Notes: generated by a model not told the origin, from the sequence alone. Shown: positions 25,956 through 35,554, counted from the stretch's first letter. The stretch is 59,158 nucleotides of DNA from CAYUIV01 sp964444925 (GCA_964444925.1 CAYUIV010000004.1:1-59158), one strand, 5' to 3'. Translations and numbers: made by a program.

Positions 25956-27758
25956 TTTTTGCTTAAAATAATAGTCTAAAATACGTCTTGCAACATAACC
26001 TGCGGGTACTTTACTGTTTTCAAGCACAATTGCTAATACAATTTCAGGCTTTTCAAGTGGAGCAAATGCAATAAATAATGAATGATCTCGTAAATTATCC
26101 TCAATCAACTCAGGATCATAAAGCTGATCGGGTTTCAAACTGAATACTTGTGCAGTACCCGTTTTTGCACCAACACTGTAAGAGACGTTTTGAAAAGGTA
26201 GTTTAGCAGAACCTTCCGAAACAACTGCAGCCATTGCTTCTTTGATGAGCTCCCACTGGTGCGGACTTCCTTCTACCGGTTGCTGCGCTTTGGGTTTCTC
26301 CATTAATATATGACCATATGGGGTTTGCGCTCCTAAAAGGACATGCGGTTTCCAATGGCGCCCTGACATACTTAATATGCTCGTGGCTACTGCCATTTGT
26401 AATGGTGTCACTGATACAAAGCCTTGTCCAATGCCAATGTTTAATGTATCTCCTAAATACCAGTTTTCTCCAAATGTTTCTTCTTTCCATCGACGCGTTG
26501 GAATAAATCCTGCACTTTCTCCAGGTAGATCAATGCCTGTTAGTTGACTATATCCAAATTGTTTCAATACCATTGCAATACGTTCGATACCCATTTTTAA
26601 ACTGAGTTGATAGAAGAAAATATCAGAAGAAACCGTGATTGCTTTATACAAACTAGTATTTCCCCAAGCAAGATTATAAATATTGCGATACACTTTACTT
26701 TGTTCATTGAGTTGAAAACGACCAGAATCATAAATACTGTCAGTGGGTCGAATAAGTTTTTTTTGCAAAGCACCTAAACCCAGAAAAGGTTTTAAAATAG
26801 AACCAGGGGGGTAATGCCCCCGCAGCGCGCGGTTGTATAAGGAATGTTTTTCTATCGTACTATTTTTTCTAGAAGATGGTTTTGTATTGAGCAGATAGGA
26901 AAAATTATTAGAGTCAAAACAAGGATGATTAACTAATGCAAGAATTTCACCATTGTTTGGATTCATGACAACAATTGAACCTTTACGGTTTGCTAAGCTA
27001 GTTTGAACAAATCGTTGCAGCTTTGCATCTAAAGTAAGGTATAAATTTTCCCCTGTCACAGAAGAAAATTGCGTCGTAATTTGAAACATTTTTTGCTGTA
27101 CATTTTTAGTTAACTTTTGATAACCATATTGACCACATAAGCGTGATTCGTAGTATTGCTCGACACCTGCTTTGCCTACTTTTGTACGTTTATTATTGTG
27201 TGCCGATAGCTTGAATTTTTCTTCTGGTGTCATGTGTCCCATATAACCTATAACTGAAGAAAAAACTTTTCCTAAGGGATAATGACGGACCCAATTTGTT
27301 TGCACTTCAACGCCTGGAAAACGGTAACGTTGCATTTCAAAACGTGCCACTTCCGTTTCAGTTAATTGTTTTTTAAGCACAATAGGATCAAAATATGATT
27401 TCGTTTTAGATTCTTTGTTGAGAAAACAACGTTCAATGGGTAAAAGTTGGTTTAACCTTTCTACGAGTTCTGGTAATTGTTTTCGGTGAGATTGCAACAG
27501 AACTAGATTATGTTGTGCTTTGTTTTCAGCTAATAAAATACCGTTACGGTCAAAAATAAGTCCACGAATTGAAGGTAATAGTGCAAAGTTCTCGTAGTTT
27601 TGCTGTGCTAATTGCTGATAAAAAGAATAGTGCAGCACTTGCAGATATACTAAACGAGAGAACAAAATAACTGTCAATCCTATGCAAAAGGTACTCAATA
27701 CCAAAGTACGTTGATGAAAAAGATAAGGCTCGTTAGTATGTTTGAAAATAGCGTTCAT
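25944..27758 (-). CDS. mrdA: Penicillin-binding protein 2
   Basis: The protein is 604 residues from the ATG at 27758; the frame opens at a TTG at 27800. One N-terminal membrane helix precedes the non-penicillin-binding dimer domain and a transpeptidase domain. The active-site motifs are SILK (SxxK, in PPGSILKPF), SSD (SSDIFFYQL, the PBP2 form of SxN) and KTGTAQ. It cross-links peptidoglycan for lateral wall growth with RodA, which is not adjacent. A cell wall with rod-type elongation is therefore likely retained. Confidence 0.95.
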   Translation of the reverse strand: MNAIFKHTNEPYLFHQRTLVLSTFCIGLTVILFSRLVYLQVLHYSFYQQLAQQNYENFALLPSIRGLIFDRNGILLAENKAQHNLVLLQSHRKQLPELVERLNQLLPIERCFLNKESKTKSYFDPIVLKKQLTETEVARFEMQRYRFPGVEVQTNWVRHYPLGKVFSSVIGYMGHMTPEEKFKLSAHNNKRTKVGKAGVEQYYESRLCGQYGYQKLTKNVQQKMFQITTQFSSVTGENLYLTLDAKLQRFVQTSLANRKGSIVVMNPNNGEILALVNHPCFDSNNFSYLLNTKPSSRKNSTIEKHSLYNRALRGHYPPGSILKPFLGLGALQKKLIRPTDSIYDSGRFQLNEQSKVYRNIYNLAWGNTSLYKAITVSSDIFFYQLSLKMGIERIAMVLKQFGYSQLTGIDLPGESAGFIPTRRWKEETFGENWYLGDTLNIGIGQGFVSVTPLQMAVATSILSMSGRHWKPHVLLGAQTPYGHILMEKPKAQQPVEGSPHQWELIKEAMAAVVSEGSAKLPFQNVSYSVGAKTGTAQVFSLKPDQLYDPELIEDNLRDHSLFIAFAPLEKPEIVLAIVLENSKVPAGYVARRILDYYFKQKLTV

Positions 27759-27809
27759 GCGCTTTATGATAAAAATGTTTGCTAACCAATTGACTTTCAA
27801 AGATCTGCT

Positions 27810-27837
27810 TTTACAATAGCAAATTCACTGCTATAGT
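27810..27837 (+). promoter_or_regulatory. Predicted sigma-70 promoter for tRNA-Glu
   Basis: TTTACA (27810-27815) and TATAGT (27832-27837) are spaced 16 bases apart and end 22 bases before tRNA-Glu. Both boxes match four or five of six consensus bases. Confidence 0.45.
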
Positions 27838-27859
27838 AAATCAACTATTATACGTAATA

Positions 27860-27935
27860 GTCCCCATCGTCTAGTGGCCTAGGACTCTACCCTTTCACGG
27901 TAGCAACAGGGGTTCGACTCCCCTTGGGGACACCA
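27860..27935 (+). tRNA. tRNA-Glu (anticodon TTC)
   Basis: The acceptor stem GTCCCCA pairs with TGGGGAC, with discriminator A at 27932 and an encoded CCA (27933-27935). The anticodon stem CTACC/GGTAG encloses loop CTTTCAC, giving anticodon TTC. The T loop is GTTCGACTC. CCA is encoded here but not in the other two tRNA genes of the window. Confidence 0.97.
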
Positions 27936-27955
27936 TTCTTTGTAGGGTTTTTGAT

Positions 27956-28723
27956 ATGCCAGAATTTATTAATTTACTCTATTTTTTAGGAATGATCGTA
28001 CTTTTTTCTATATTGAGCAGTATCAAAATGCTCAAAGAGTATGAAAGAGGAGTGGTTTTTACATTGGGGCGTTTTAGTTCAGTGAAAGGACCTGGAATCA
28101 TTTTTTTAGCACCTGGTGCTCAACAAATGACCATTATTTCTTTAAGGACCGTCGTTTACGATATCCCACCACAAGATGTCATTTCAAAAGATAATGTCTC
28201 TGTACATGTGAGCGCTGTACTTTACTTTAAAGTTACACATCCACAACGTGCAATCATTCAAGTAGAAAATTTTTTTGAAGCCACCAGTCAAGTTGCACAA
28301 ACGACGTTACGTTCTGTCCTTGGACAACATGATTTAGATGAAATGTTATCAGCACGCGACAAACTGAACATAGATATCCAACGTATTATTAGCGAACAAA
28401 CGGATAACTGGGGAATACAAGTTGCTATGGTGGAGATCAAAAAGATCGATCTTGCAGAGAGTATGGTACGTGCCATTGCCAAACAAGCAGAAGCGGAACG
28501 GGAAAGAAGAGCAAAAATTATCCATGCCAAAGGCGAATTACAAGCAGCTCAATCTCTTTGTGAAGCCGCACAAGTTCTCGCAACCCAACCTCAAGCACTA
28601 CAACTTCGTTATTTAGAAACATTAAGCAGCATTGCAACGGACAAAAGTTCAACCATTGTTTTTCCAATTCCTATCGATTTGTTAAAATCTTTACAAATCG
28701 GTAATGAGACTAAGCATGACTAA
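27956..28723 (+). CDS. Slipin (stomatin-type SPFH protein)
   Basis: The protein is 255 residues. One N-terminal membrane segment (about 4-22) is followed by the SPFH domain: YERGVVFTLGRFSSVKGPGIIFLAPG, then DIPPQDVISKDNVSVHVSAVLYFKV. A C-terminal coiled region (AEAERERRAKIIHAKGEL) ends in ALQLRYLETL, typical of slipins. Such proteins form large membrane-attached cages that organise lipids and proteases. The usual NfeD partner is not adjacent. The gene follows tRNA-Glu by 20 bases and may be read from the same promoter. Confidence 0.92.
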   Translation: MPEFINLLYFLGMIVLFSILSSIKMLKEYERGVVFTLGRFSSVKGPGIIFLAPGAQQMTIISLRTVVYDIPPQDVISKDNVSVHVSAVLYFKVTHPQRAIIQVENFFEATSQVAQTTLRSVLGQHDLDEMLSARDKLNIDIQRIISEQTDNWGIQVAMVEIKKIDLAESMVRAIAKQAEAERERRAKIIHAKGELQAAQSLCEAAQVLATQPQALQLRYLETLSSIATDKSSTIVFPIPIDLLKSLQIGNETKHD

Positions 28724-28731
28724 GAGAGTGC

Positions 28732-29421
28732 TCACCGTAAAACTCTACGAGCAATGCCGATAAAACTGGCCATTGCTAAAAATAACAAGGATTCTTTAGT
28801 TGATAAAGCATATGGCTTTTCTTGTTTTTTCACAGAAGGTATCTTAAAGACTTTAGCGCTTTTTTGGCATTGGTACCAATTATCTATATATTGATTGGCA
28901 AGTGCTTCGTTGGCAATAAACAAAACATTCTCTCTATTTTTGTATTGCGCTGCGTAGCTAAAATTAAAAGAACCTGTTATGACTAAATACCGATCGAGAA
29001 TGAGTAATTTATTGTGAGCAATACCTGCTGGACTATCAACCCACACCTTAATACCTTTTTGCACAAGTAACTGAGCAATTTTAGGATGTGATAAATGGCT
29101 CTTGTCTAAAATAACTTGTACATTAATGCCTCTAGCTTTTGCTTTTAGTAATGCATCAACAATTGGCATTGCTGTAAAACTATAGGCTTGCATGTAAATA
29201 GTATCATGTGCTCCATTGATTTTTTTTATAATCTTCTCTGTGCAATTATGAGTTGGCGTAAAGCACACGTGACAAGAAGGAAATAGTGACTTTGAGGCTA
29301 AATCAGTACTAATGAGATGATCGCTATTAAAGCAAAGTACAAAAGAGATAGAAATAAAAAATTGATTAAAGAAAAAAGTATTGCAACGGGTAGGCAAAAT
29401 ACTACGTAATGAAAGGGTCAT
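28732..29421 (-). CDS. Secreted phospholipase D-family nuclease (Nuc type)
   Basis: The protein is 229 residues. A hydrophobic segment (about 16-31) acts as signal or anchor. A single HKD motif is present: HNKLLILD then GSFNFS, as in the one-motif nuclease group (Nuc, Rickettsia Pld), which dimerises to build its active site. Substrates may be DNA, RNA or phospholipid; the sequence does not decide. Cys residues after the signal (CHVC, HNC) may form disulfides outside the cytoplasm. It overlaps the end of sufC by 20 bases. Confidence 0.88.
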   Translation of the reverse strand: MTLSLRSILPTRCNTFFFNQFFISISFVLCFNSDHLISTDLASKSLFPSCHVCFTPTHNCTEKIIKKINGAHDTIYMQAYSFTAMPIVDALLKAKARGINVQVILDKSHLSHPKIAQLLVQKGIKVWVDSPAGIAHNKLLILDRYLVITGSFNFSYAAQYKNRENVLFIANEALANQYIDNWYQCQKSAKVFKIPSVKKQEKPYALSTKESLLFLAMASFIGIARRVLR

Positions 29422-30148
29422 AACCTTGTTTTTCTAACTCATTTGCTAACTGTATATCACCTGATCGCACAATTTTTCCATTATGCAGGATATGTACATG
29501 ATCAGGCTTTATATAGTGTAATAAACGTGGATAGTGAGTAATAATTAACAGTGTACGTTTTGAAGAACGTAATTGATTCACGCCTTGTGCAACGACTTTC
29601 AAAGAATCAATATCTAGACCTGAGTCTACTTCATCTAAAATTGCAAAACTGGGTTCTAAAACTGCCATTTGTAAGATTTCACTTCTTTTTTTTTCACCAC
29701 CTGAAAAACCTTCATTGATGGAGCGATAAAGGAAAGAGTCATCAAAATTAACTAATTTTAAGCGTGCTTTGACATAGTTTAAAAATTCTACGGCATCCAT
29801 TATATTTTCTCCCCTTGCTTGACGCATTGAATTAAATGCTGTCTTTAAGAAAGTAATAGTAGAAACACCTGGAATTTCAATAGGATGTTGAAAGCTTAAA
29901 AACAAGCCAAGGTGTGCACGTTTTTCGGGCGGTAAACTTAACAAATCTTGTCCTTTATAAGTGACAGTTCCTGAGTCCACCGTGTAACCTGGCTGTCCTG
30001 CTAAAACATGTGCAATAGTTGTTTTACCCGAGCCATTCATCCCCATTAACACATGTACAGATCCTTCTTTTATCTCCAAATTTAATCCTTGAATAATTTT
30101 CTTCTGATCAACGGTAATCCATAAATCACGTATTGTAAGATCACTCAT
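29402..30148 (-). CDS. sufC: Fe-S assembly ATPase SufC
   Basis: The protein is 248 residues from the ATG at 30148 (the frame opens at 30175). ABC ATPase motifs: Walker A GMNGSGKTT, signature FSGGEKKRSEI, Walker B FAILDEVDSGLD and the H-loop ITHYPRLL. The SufC-specific text QHPIEIPGV is present. SufC energises the SufBCD scaffold. sufB, sufD and sufS are not next to it; the upstream gene is tgt and the downstream gene is the PLD nuclease. Confidence 0.95.
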   Translation of the reverse strand: MSDLTIRDLWITVDQKKIIQGLNLEIKEGSVHVLMGMNGSGKTTIAHVLAGQPGYTVDSGTVTYKGQDLLSLPPEKRAHLGLFLSFQHPIEIPGVSTITFLKTAFNSMRQARGENIMDAVEFLNYVKARLKLVNFDDSFLYRSINEGFSGGEKKRSEILQMAVLEPSFAILDEVDSGLDIDSLKVVAQGVNQLRSSKRTLLIITHYPRLLHYIKPDHVHILHNGKIVRSGDIQLANELEKQGYDPFIT

Positions 30149-30202
30149 AAAATATGTATATAAAGTTCTAATCAACAGACGTCATGTTAGCATAATTTTT
30201 TG

Positions 30203-31354
30203 TTAAGCGTTTAAAATCAGCTGCCGCATGCGTGTACACGTTTCTTGCATGACGTATACATTATGTAGGCAAGCCAATGCATAATATAAAGAAGACTTTT
30301 GACGAAAAAGAAAATGAAGATAAGCACGACTATAGTTCTGGCAAGTTTGGCAGCGACAATCTTCCATAATCGGCCTTTGATCATGAGCATATTGCACTTT
30401 TTTAATCAAAATTCTTCCCCCAGGTGCAATGGGATAAAACTTCAACCATTTATTCTCTATTTGCCAAGTCCCTGCATATAATGCACCATGTCTTGCATTG
30501 CGCGTTGGAGCAACGCAGTCAAAAATATCTGCTCCGTGGGCAACCACTTCAATTAAATCTTGTGGACTTAATCCAACGCCCATTGGATAGCGAATTTTCT
30601 CTTCTTTCAAAACAGAGCGTACCCAGTCAATCACAGTACATGTTTTCTCAAGGCAAGGACCAATAGACTCACCTCCAATACCCACACCATCTAATTCTAA
30701 TTGATTGATAAAAGCAGCGCTTTTTTCACGTAAATCTTGGAAATATCCTCCCTGTACAATACCAAACAATGCTTGGTACTGACCATACACTGAATTAGGA
30801 TTCTGGCTATGTTTTTCTTTAATTTCCAATAACCACTGATGCGTACGCTGCATAGCAGCAATGATCCCGTCTCGACCGATACTTTCATCTGCGCAATCGT
30901 CAAAAGCCATGATAATATCGGCACCTACTACTTGTTGCGTATGCAGTGCTGTCACTGGTGTTAATCGTATGACACGATTTTCTATAGGATGACGAAAAGA
31001 AGCTCCTTTTTCGTCTACTTGGCACAAGCCAGCGCGTGTCAAACTAAATATTTGGTAACCACCACTGTCAGTGAGCATAGGTGATGACCAATTCATAAAA
31101 CGATGCATGCCTCCCATCTGTTTAATGACATCCAGTCCAGGATTAACGAGCATATGATACGTGTTCCCCCCTAATACAATTTGACTATTAGTTACCCGCA
31201 ACTCCGTAGAGGAGAGATGATTCACAAAAGCGCGTGTACCCACTGGCATGAAAGTGGGTGTTTGAAAAGTACCGTGTGGTGTTGTGACGTCTAGAATACG
31301 CGCGTGATTGGAGTGAATACTTTTTACAATTTTTGTTTTAAATTGATTAGACAT
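30203..31354 (-). CDS. tgt: tRNA-guanine transglycosylase
   Basis: The protein is 383 residues. The TIM-barrel text includes MPVGTRAFVNHLSS, the catalytic LTDSGGYQIFSL, GIVQGGYFQDLREKSA with GGES, and the second Asp in DIFDCVAPTRNARHGAL. The zinc site is CRCQTC with a later His. It exchanges guanine 34 for preQ1 in tRNAs with GUN anticodons, the path to queuosine. Normally it precedes yajC-secD-secF; here those genes are 20 kb away. Confidence 0.97.
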   Translation of the reverse strand: MSNQFKTKIVKSIHSNHARILDVTTPHGTFQTPTFMPVGTRAFVNHLSSTELRVTNSQIVLGGNTYHMLVNPGLDVIKQMGGMHRFMNWSSPMLTDSGGYQIFSLTRAGLCQVDEKGASFRHPIENRVIRLTPVTALHTQQVVGADIIMAFDDCADESIGRDGIIAAMQRTHQWLLEIKEKHSQNPNSVYGQYQALFGIVQGGYFQDLREKSAAFINQLELDGVGIGGESIGPCLEKTCTVIDWVRSVLKEEKIRYPMGVGLSPQDLIEVVAHGADIFDCVAPTRNARHGALYAGTWQIENKWLKFYPIAPGGRILIKKVQYAHDQRPIMEDCRCQTCQNYSRAYLHFLFRQKSSLYYALACLHNVYVMQETCTRMRQLILNA

Positions 31355-31517
31355 AGAAAAACATCGTTGAGTTTATTTCGCGATACATTAGCCTAAAATA
31401 GAATTTTGCTTTGCGTCAATGGCACATTTGATAAACGGTACACTGTATCAGTTTACTGACGACAGTGTTATCGTGTCTTTAATTATTTAATTTCTATATC
31501 TTAATCAGGCATTGCTT

Positions 31518-31547
31518 TTGATTAAAAGATCGTGAAACTGGTATACT
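31518..31547 (+). promoter_or_regulatory. Predicted sigma-70 promoter for dksA
   Basis: TTGATT (31518-31523) and TATACT (31542-31547) are separated by 18 bases, about 85 bases before the dksA start. The box quality is good for so AT-rich a genome. The intergenic region (31355-31632) holds no gene. Confidence 0.5.
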
Positions 31548-31632
31548 TTTTAAATTGTACATTTCGTTCCTAAGAAATGTGCAGATATCACATGAATTAA
31601 GAATTTATAACCGCTTGTTTTAGGAAGCAATT

Positions 31633-32073
31633 ATGACAACAAAAATAAAAGATGCAATGACGGAGAACGATACTGTAAATCTAGCAGAGTCAGACTACAT
31701 GACAACGGCTCAACAAGCGTATTTTCGAGAACGTTTGTTAGATGAGAAAACACAGTTGCTAAAAGGTCAGCAGCAAATTCGACAGCAATTACAAGAAGAA
31801 GGTACTATATCATCTGATCTAAGCGACCAAGCGACACAAGAAGAAGAATTTTTTCTCGCATTGCGTACTAAAAATAGAGAGAAAAAACTAATTAAAAAGA
31901 TAGATGCCACACTGAGACTGATTGATACAAAAAATAACAACGGACAAAGTTATGGTTATTGCAAAGCATGTAGTGCACGAATTGGCATTGAACGCCTGAA
32001 AGTACGTCCTACTGCAGATCTTTGTATCGATTGTAAAAACCTTGCAGAAGAACGTGAAAAACAACAAGCGTAA
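31633..32073 (+). CDS. dksA: RNA polymerase-binding factor DksA
   Basis: The protein is 146 residues. A long coiled coil (about 30-105) has acidic residues at its tip (SSDLSDQATQEEEF). It precedes a four-cysteine zinc finger, YCKACS to LCIDC. DksA enters the polymerase secondary channel and, with ppGpp, redirects transcription; relA is in the same window. It ends convergently 22 bases from skp. It occupies the side of skp where lpxD would be in relatives. Confidence 0.96.
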   Translation: MTTKIKDAMTENDTVNLAESDYMTTAQQAYFRERLLDEKTQLLKGQQQIRQQLQEEGTISSDLSDQATQEEEFFLALRTKNREKKLIKKIDATLRLIDTKNNNGQSYGYCKACSARIGIERLKVRPTADLCIDCKNLAEEREKQQA

Positions 32074-32095
32074 TGAAAAGTATTCAAGTTTAGGC

Positions 32096-32623
32096 TCACA
32101 AGTTGGGTAAACGGACATATCCTTTCTCGACGTGCTGTATGACTTCTTTTGAAATATCAAGGCTTTCTGCTGCGTAAAGAAGTACCTCTTTTGTTTTTAG
32201 AAAGATGAGTGTATAACCTTGCTTTTTTCCAATGATTTGACTGATTTCAGCAAACCACTGTATCAGTCGAATACTTGATTGGGCCGCCTCTCTTTCAACT
32301 GCCTCGTGTTTTTTCTGAAATTGTGTCATTTGCTGTGTCAGTTGCTTTTGACGTGTTTCAAACGATTGTTTATCAAGTAATTCTTCATTACGTCGCAACT
32401 CTTCAACAGCCATTTGTAGTTCTGATCCTTCTTTATCAAGCTGTGTTTTTTTTTGGGTAAATTTTTTATTTTGTGTATTAAGCAAATTTTTTAATTTAGG
32501 TGCTTGTATTAATTGATCAGGATCAACAACAGCAATTTTGTATAGATCTGATGTGCCATAGGTAGTGGTACACCCAATGGTTAGTATAAAAAATAAATAG
32601 TATTTTGAAATTCTATGTAGCAT
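32096..32623 (-). CDS. skp: Periplasmic chaperone Skp/OmpH
   Basis: The protein is 175 residues. The signal peptide (1-23) ends TTTYGTSD. The core begins YKIAVVDPDQLIQAPKLKNLL and continues as a long charged helix pair (about 50-125) rich in Lys, Glu and Gln. This matches the jellyfish-shaped trimer that carries outer membrane proteins to BamA. It follows bamA by 21 bases on the same strand, the ancestral order. The many barrel proteins in this window are its likely clients. Confidence 0.88.
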   Translation of the reverse strand: MLHRISKYYLFFILTIGCTTTYGTSDLYKIAVVDPDQLIQAPKLKNLLNTQNKKFTQKKTQLDKEGSELQMAVEELRRNEELLDKQSFETRQKQLTQQMTQFQKKHEAVEREAAQSSIRLIQWFAEISQIIGKKQGYTLIFLKTKEVLLYAAESLDISKEVIQHVEKGYVRLPNL

Positions 32624-32644
32624 GAATCAATTTTCACTTTTTAA

Positions 32645-35305
32645 TTAATAAAAACTTGTACTAAAATCCACGTTACAGCACTGCATGTTTTCAGCACCAA
32701 TGAAAGGAACGGGAAAAGCAAGACTGACGTTAAATGGAACGGTATAGCCTAGTAGCCTGATAATAATATCACTTGTCAATCCCATTGAAAACTTTAGCGT
32801 ATGAAGTAATTGTAAATGATTAAAATCATCAAGTGATTTTTGATTATAAATTTGTCCTGCATCTATAAATGCACTGGTTCTAAATTGTTTATTTCGTAAT
32901 GGCTGAGGAAATAAAATAGCGGCCCGTAACATAACAGAAAAGTTGCCGCCTAATACATGACCAAGAGAGTCTTTTGGACCAAAGTCATCTCTTGCATAGC
33001 CACACACATTACCGGTGACAGCATTTTCAAAAAAAGGCAGCGGATACTGTCCTGTTAAGCCATTACCGTATTGTAATTTGAAACGATAAATCAATTCCCA
33101 TTGCCGAGTCAGTTTTGTCGATAATGCATGACAAATCATTGTGTTGTAAGAGAATTTCCAATAATTAAAAACAGTATGGTGAGGTGAGAGTGATAGTTTT
33201 AATTTTAAAGCATGCCATCTACTTCCTCCCACTGGAAAATGCATCCCTTTCCTTTTGTCATGTATATAATCTGTGTCTATCAGCAATTGAAAAAATCGTT
33301 CGGCTTGATAGCTGTTAATAAATTCAATCACTTCTTTCGCACGATCTTTTTTTCTTTCGGGTAAACTAAGATTACTGAGACGTGCTTCTACTCTACCTGA
33401 TAGACGGTTACCGAATGCATCAATTGGATAAGAGGCACTAAATGAGAAACCATAACGATTAAAATTATATTGCGTTCGGTAAAAGTGCTCTGAATGAGTG
33501 AGTTTTTGTAAAAAATTGAGATTATCTTCTTTCATTTCTGGTGCACGCTGCTTTTGGTAAAAGTGCTCTGGATTAGTGAGTGTTTGTAAAAAATTGAGAT
33601 TATCTTCTTTCATTTCTGGTGCACGCTGCTTTTTCTTAGAAGAATCGTCATCAGAGTCTTCATCTGACGTAGCAGTCGAAGAAGAAGTCGTTAAGGATGT
33701 TGCTGAGTCTACCTTATATTTTGATAACGCTCTCGTGAATTTTGTACTGTCCAACCAATAGTAAGCCGTTTCTTGCAATAGTTTAAGCAGCGCTGTGTGA
33801 TTACCAAGTACGTAAAATTCAAAACGCTGCCGAACACCTTCAAGATTGAAATAGGGATTATCGTAATAGCCTGTAAGAATATAATCATACTTTAGCTTCT
33901 GTAGCTGAAAACCTACATTCTTGCCAGTTCCTAAAAAATTATTAAGCTCAAGCGGGAAATCAATACTAAGAGCGGCCCAAGAAAATCCATTAATACTCGC
34001 ACTAGGTCCAAAAGAGCCTTTGAAAGAAGGAGACTCTTTTACATTGATATGCAAATCTGCTCGATTTTCCCCATAGTTTTGTAATGAGATCATTTGCGGA
34101 TCGATATTAGATACTTCTACCATTTTAGATTGCTCTAAGTTTACTTGAGCGTCTCCAATTGCTCGACTTGAAGCAAGACTGTATTCTTGCTGGGGTATTA
34201 AGTTGCGCAAAATTCTATCTTTTGTTTGTTGGTTACCATGTAAATGTATCTTACGGATATAAATAGGCATACCTGGAATGAGTTTAATACTCAGATCAAC
34301 GACTTGATGCTTTCTATCAACGTAGGGAATGATCTCTACCTTTGCAAATAGATAACCTTGATGACTTAAATAATGTTTAATTTTTTCTTCTGTTTCTAAT
34401 ATTTTCTCTTTGGAATAGAGTTGATTGGATTGAAATTTAATACAGCGTTGCAACTCTTGCATGTCAAACTCTTCTGTATCAAAAAGGCGATAATTTCGAA
34501 TACGATAAAGCGCACCTTCTTCGATTCGAATATTCCAATAAGCAGCGGTACGATCTGGCGTAAAAGTCATTTGCTCATCTACAACAAACATGTCATAGTA
34601 GCCATGGTTATTATAAAAATCAGTTAATGCTTGCTTTAACAACTGTTTTACCTGCTGATTATAATAGCTAAAACGCCCTGTCAATAGTCCCCACCATCGA
34701 CTAGTGGTAATGGGCAATGTGTTAAGTAGCGTGCTATCGGTAAACATTTTATTCCCCAAGATGCGAATTGATTCTATATTCAAAGTAGGACCAATTTTAA
34801 TATCAAGTGTTAATGAAACTGTATTACCTGCATTGTATTCAATCTTATGACTTATCTTGGCATTATATTTTCCCTGTGCTTCTAATGTGAACTGAAGAAT
34901 TTTCTTTAGGTGTTCAAGAGAATTTAAATTAAAAAATTCACCTGCAACTATCTGTTTTTGTTTGAGTAGCTTTTCCAAGCTATCGACAGGAAAATTTGTT
35001 TGGGGTGTAAGCGTGATTTTTTGAATGATGGGTCCTTCTTTCACTTTAATTTTGAGACGCTTTTCTAATCGCTCAAGACGCACATCTTCAAAGCAATTCA
35101 TGTTATAAAGCGTTTGCATTAAATTTATTATATCTTCTTCATGTAATCTATTGCCTGGTTTTAGCGCAATGTGATTAAGTACTGAATCCTGCGAAACATT
35201 TTGAAGACCTTCTATTTCAATAGCTTGTATTGTAAAAGGTTTGTGCAATTGGGCTTGCATATTTAAAATAAAGCAACTAAATACCAAGCTTAAAAAATAA
35301 CGCAT
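32645..35305 (-). CDS. bamA: Outer membrane assembly factor BamA with an enlarged loop
   Basis: From the ATG at 35305 it has 886 residues; an in-frame ATG at 35332 is also possible. A signal peptide (about 1-19, ending MQAQ) is followed by five POTRA domains (about 24-420, beginning FTIQAIEIEGLQNVSQDSVL) and a 16-stranded barrel starting near GSFGPSASINGF. BamA folds beta barrels into the outer membrane. It is about 80 residues longer than E. coli BamA (810). The extra length lies at residues about 520-615, in what aligns with surface loop L3. It carries an acidic SDEDSDDD run and a tandem 26-residue duplication. Confidence 0.95.
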   Translation of the reverse strand: MRYFLSLVFSCFILNMQAQLHKPFTIQAIEIEGLQNVSQDSVLNHIALKPGNRLHEEDIINLMQTLYNMNCFEDVRLERLEKRLKIKVKEGPIIQKITLTPQTNFPVDSLEKLLKQKQIVAGEFFNLNSLEHLKKILQFTLEAQGKYNAKISHKIEYNAGNTVSLTLDIKIGPTLNIESIRILGNKMFTDSTLLNTLPITTSRWWGLLTGRFSYYNQQVKQLLKQALTDFYNNHGYYDMFVVDEQMTFTPDRTAAYWNIRIEEGALYRIRNYRLFDTEEFDMQELQRCIKFQSNQLYSKEKILETEEKIKHYLSHQGYLFAKVEIIPYVDRKHQVVDLSIKLIPGMPIYIRKIHLHGNQQTKDRILRNLIPQQEYSLASSRAIGDAQVNLEQSKMVEVSNIDPQMISLQNYGENRADLHINVKESPSFKGSFGPSASINGFSWAALSIDFPLELNNFLGTGKNVGFQLQKLKYDYILTGYYDNPYFNLEGVRQRFEFYVLGNHTALLKLLQETAYYWLDSTKFTRALSKYKVDSATSLTTSSSTATSDEDSDDDSSKKKQRAPEMKEDNLNFLQTLTNPEHFYQKQRAPEMKEDNLNFLQKLTHSEHFYRTQYNFNRYGFSFSASYPIDAFGNRLSGRVEARLSNLSLPERKKDRAKEVIEFINSYQAERFFQLLIDTDYIHDKRKGMHFPVGGSRWHALKLKLSLSPHHTVFNYWKFSYNTMICHALSTKLTRQWELIYRFKLQYGNGLTGQYPLPFFENAVTGNVCGYARDDFGPKDSLGHVLGGNFSVMLRAAILFPQPLRNKQFRTSAFIDAGQIYNQKSLDDFNHLQLLHTLKFSMGLTSDIIIRLLGYTVPFNVSLAFPVPFIGAENMQCCNVDFSTSFY
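33478..33633 (-). repeat. Tandem 78-base direct repeat inside bamA
   Basis: Two adjacent units, 33556-33633 and 33478-33555, each 78 bases, differ at only a few positions. They encode two copies of KQRAPEMKEDNLNFLQ followed by LT.(N/H).EHFY, about 26 residues each. The frame is kept. A recent duplication is likely, and copy number could vary between strains. Confidence 0.9.
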
Positions 35306-35554
35306 AGATCGGTAAATAAAATATGGTGACATCAAATGATTTTATAGTTATTAGCAATGTATAAATGCATTTGGTTGATAATACCCGTGATTATGCCATC
35401 AAGTTTTCAGTAAAAAAGTTTATTTTTATACAGGCTGGGAATACTTTACTAATGCAAAGTTATTGTATCAGTTTTGTTACGACAGTAAATCTTGTATGGC
35501 TTACTGTACACATGTTGTGATAGTGATAAGCCTTGACTAAAATACAGCACAGCA

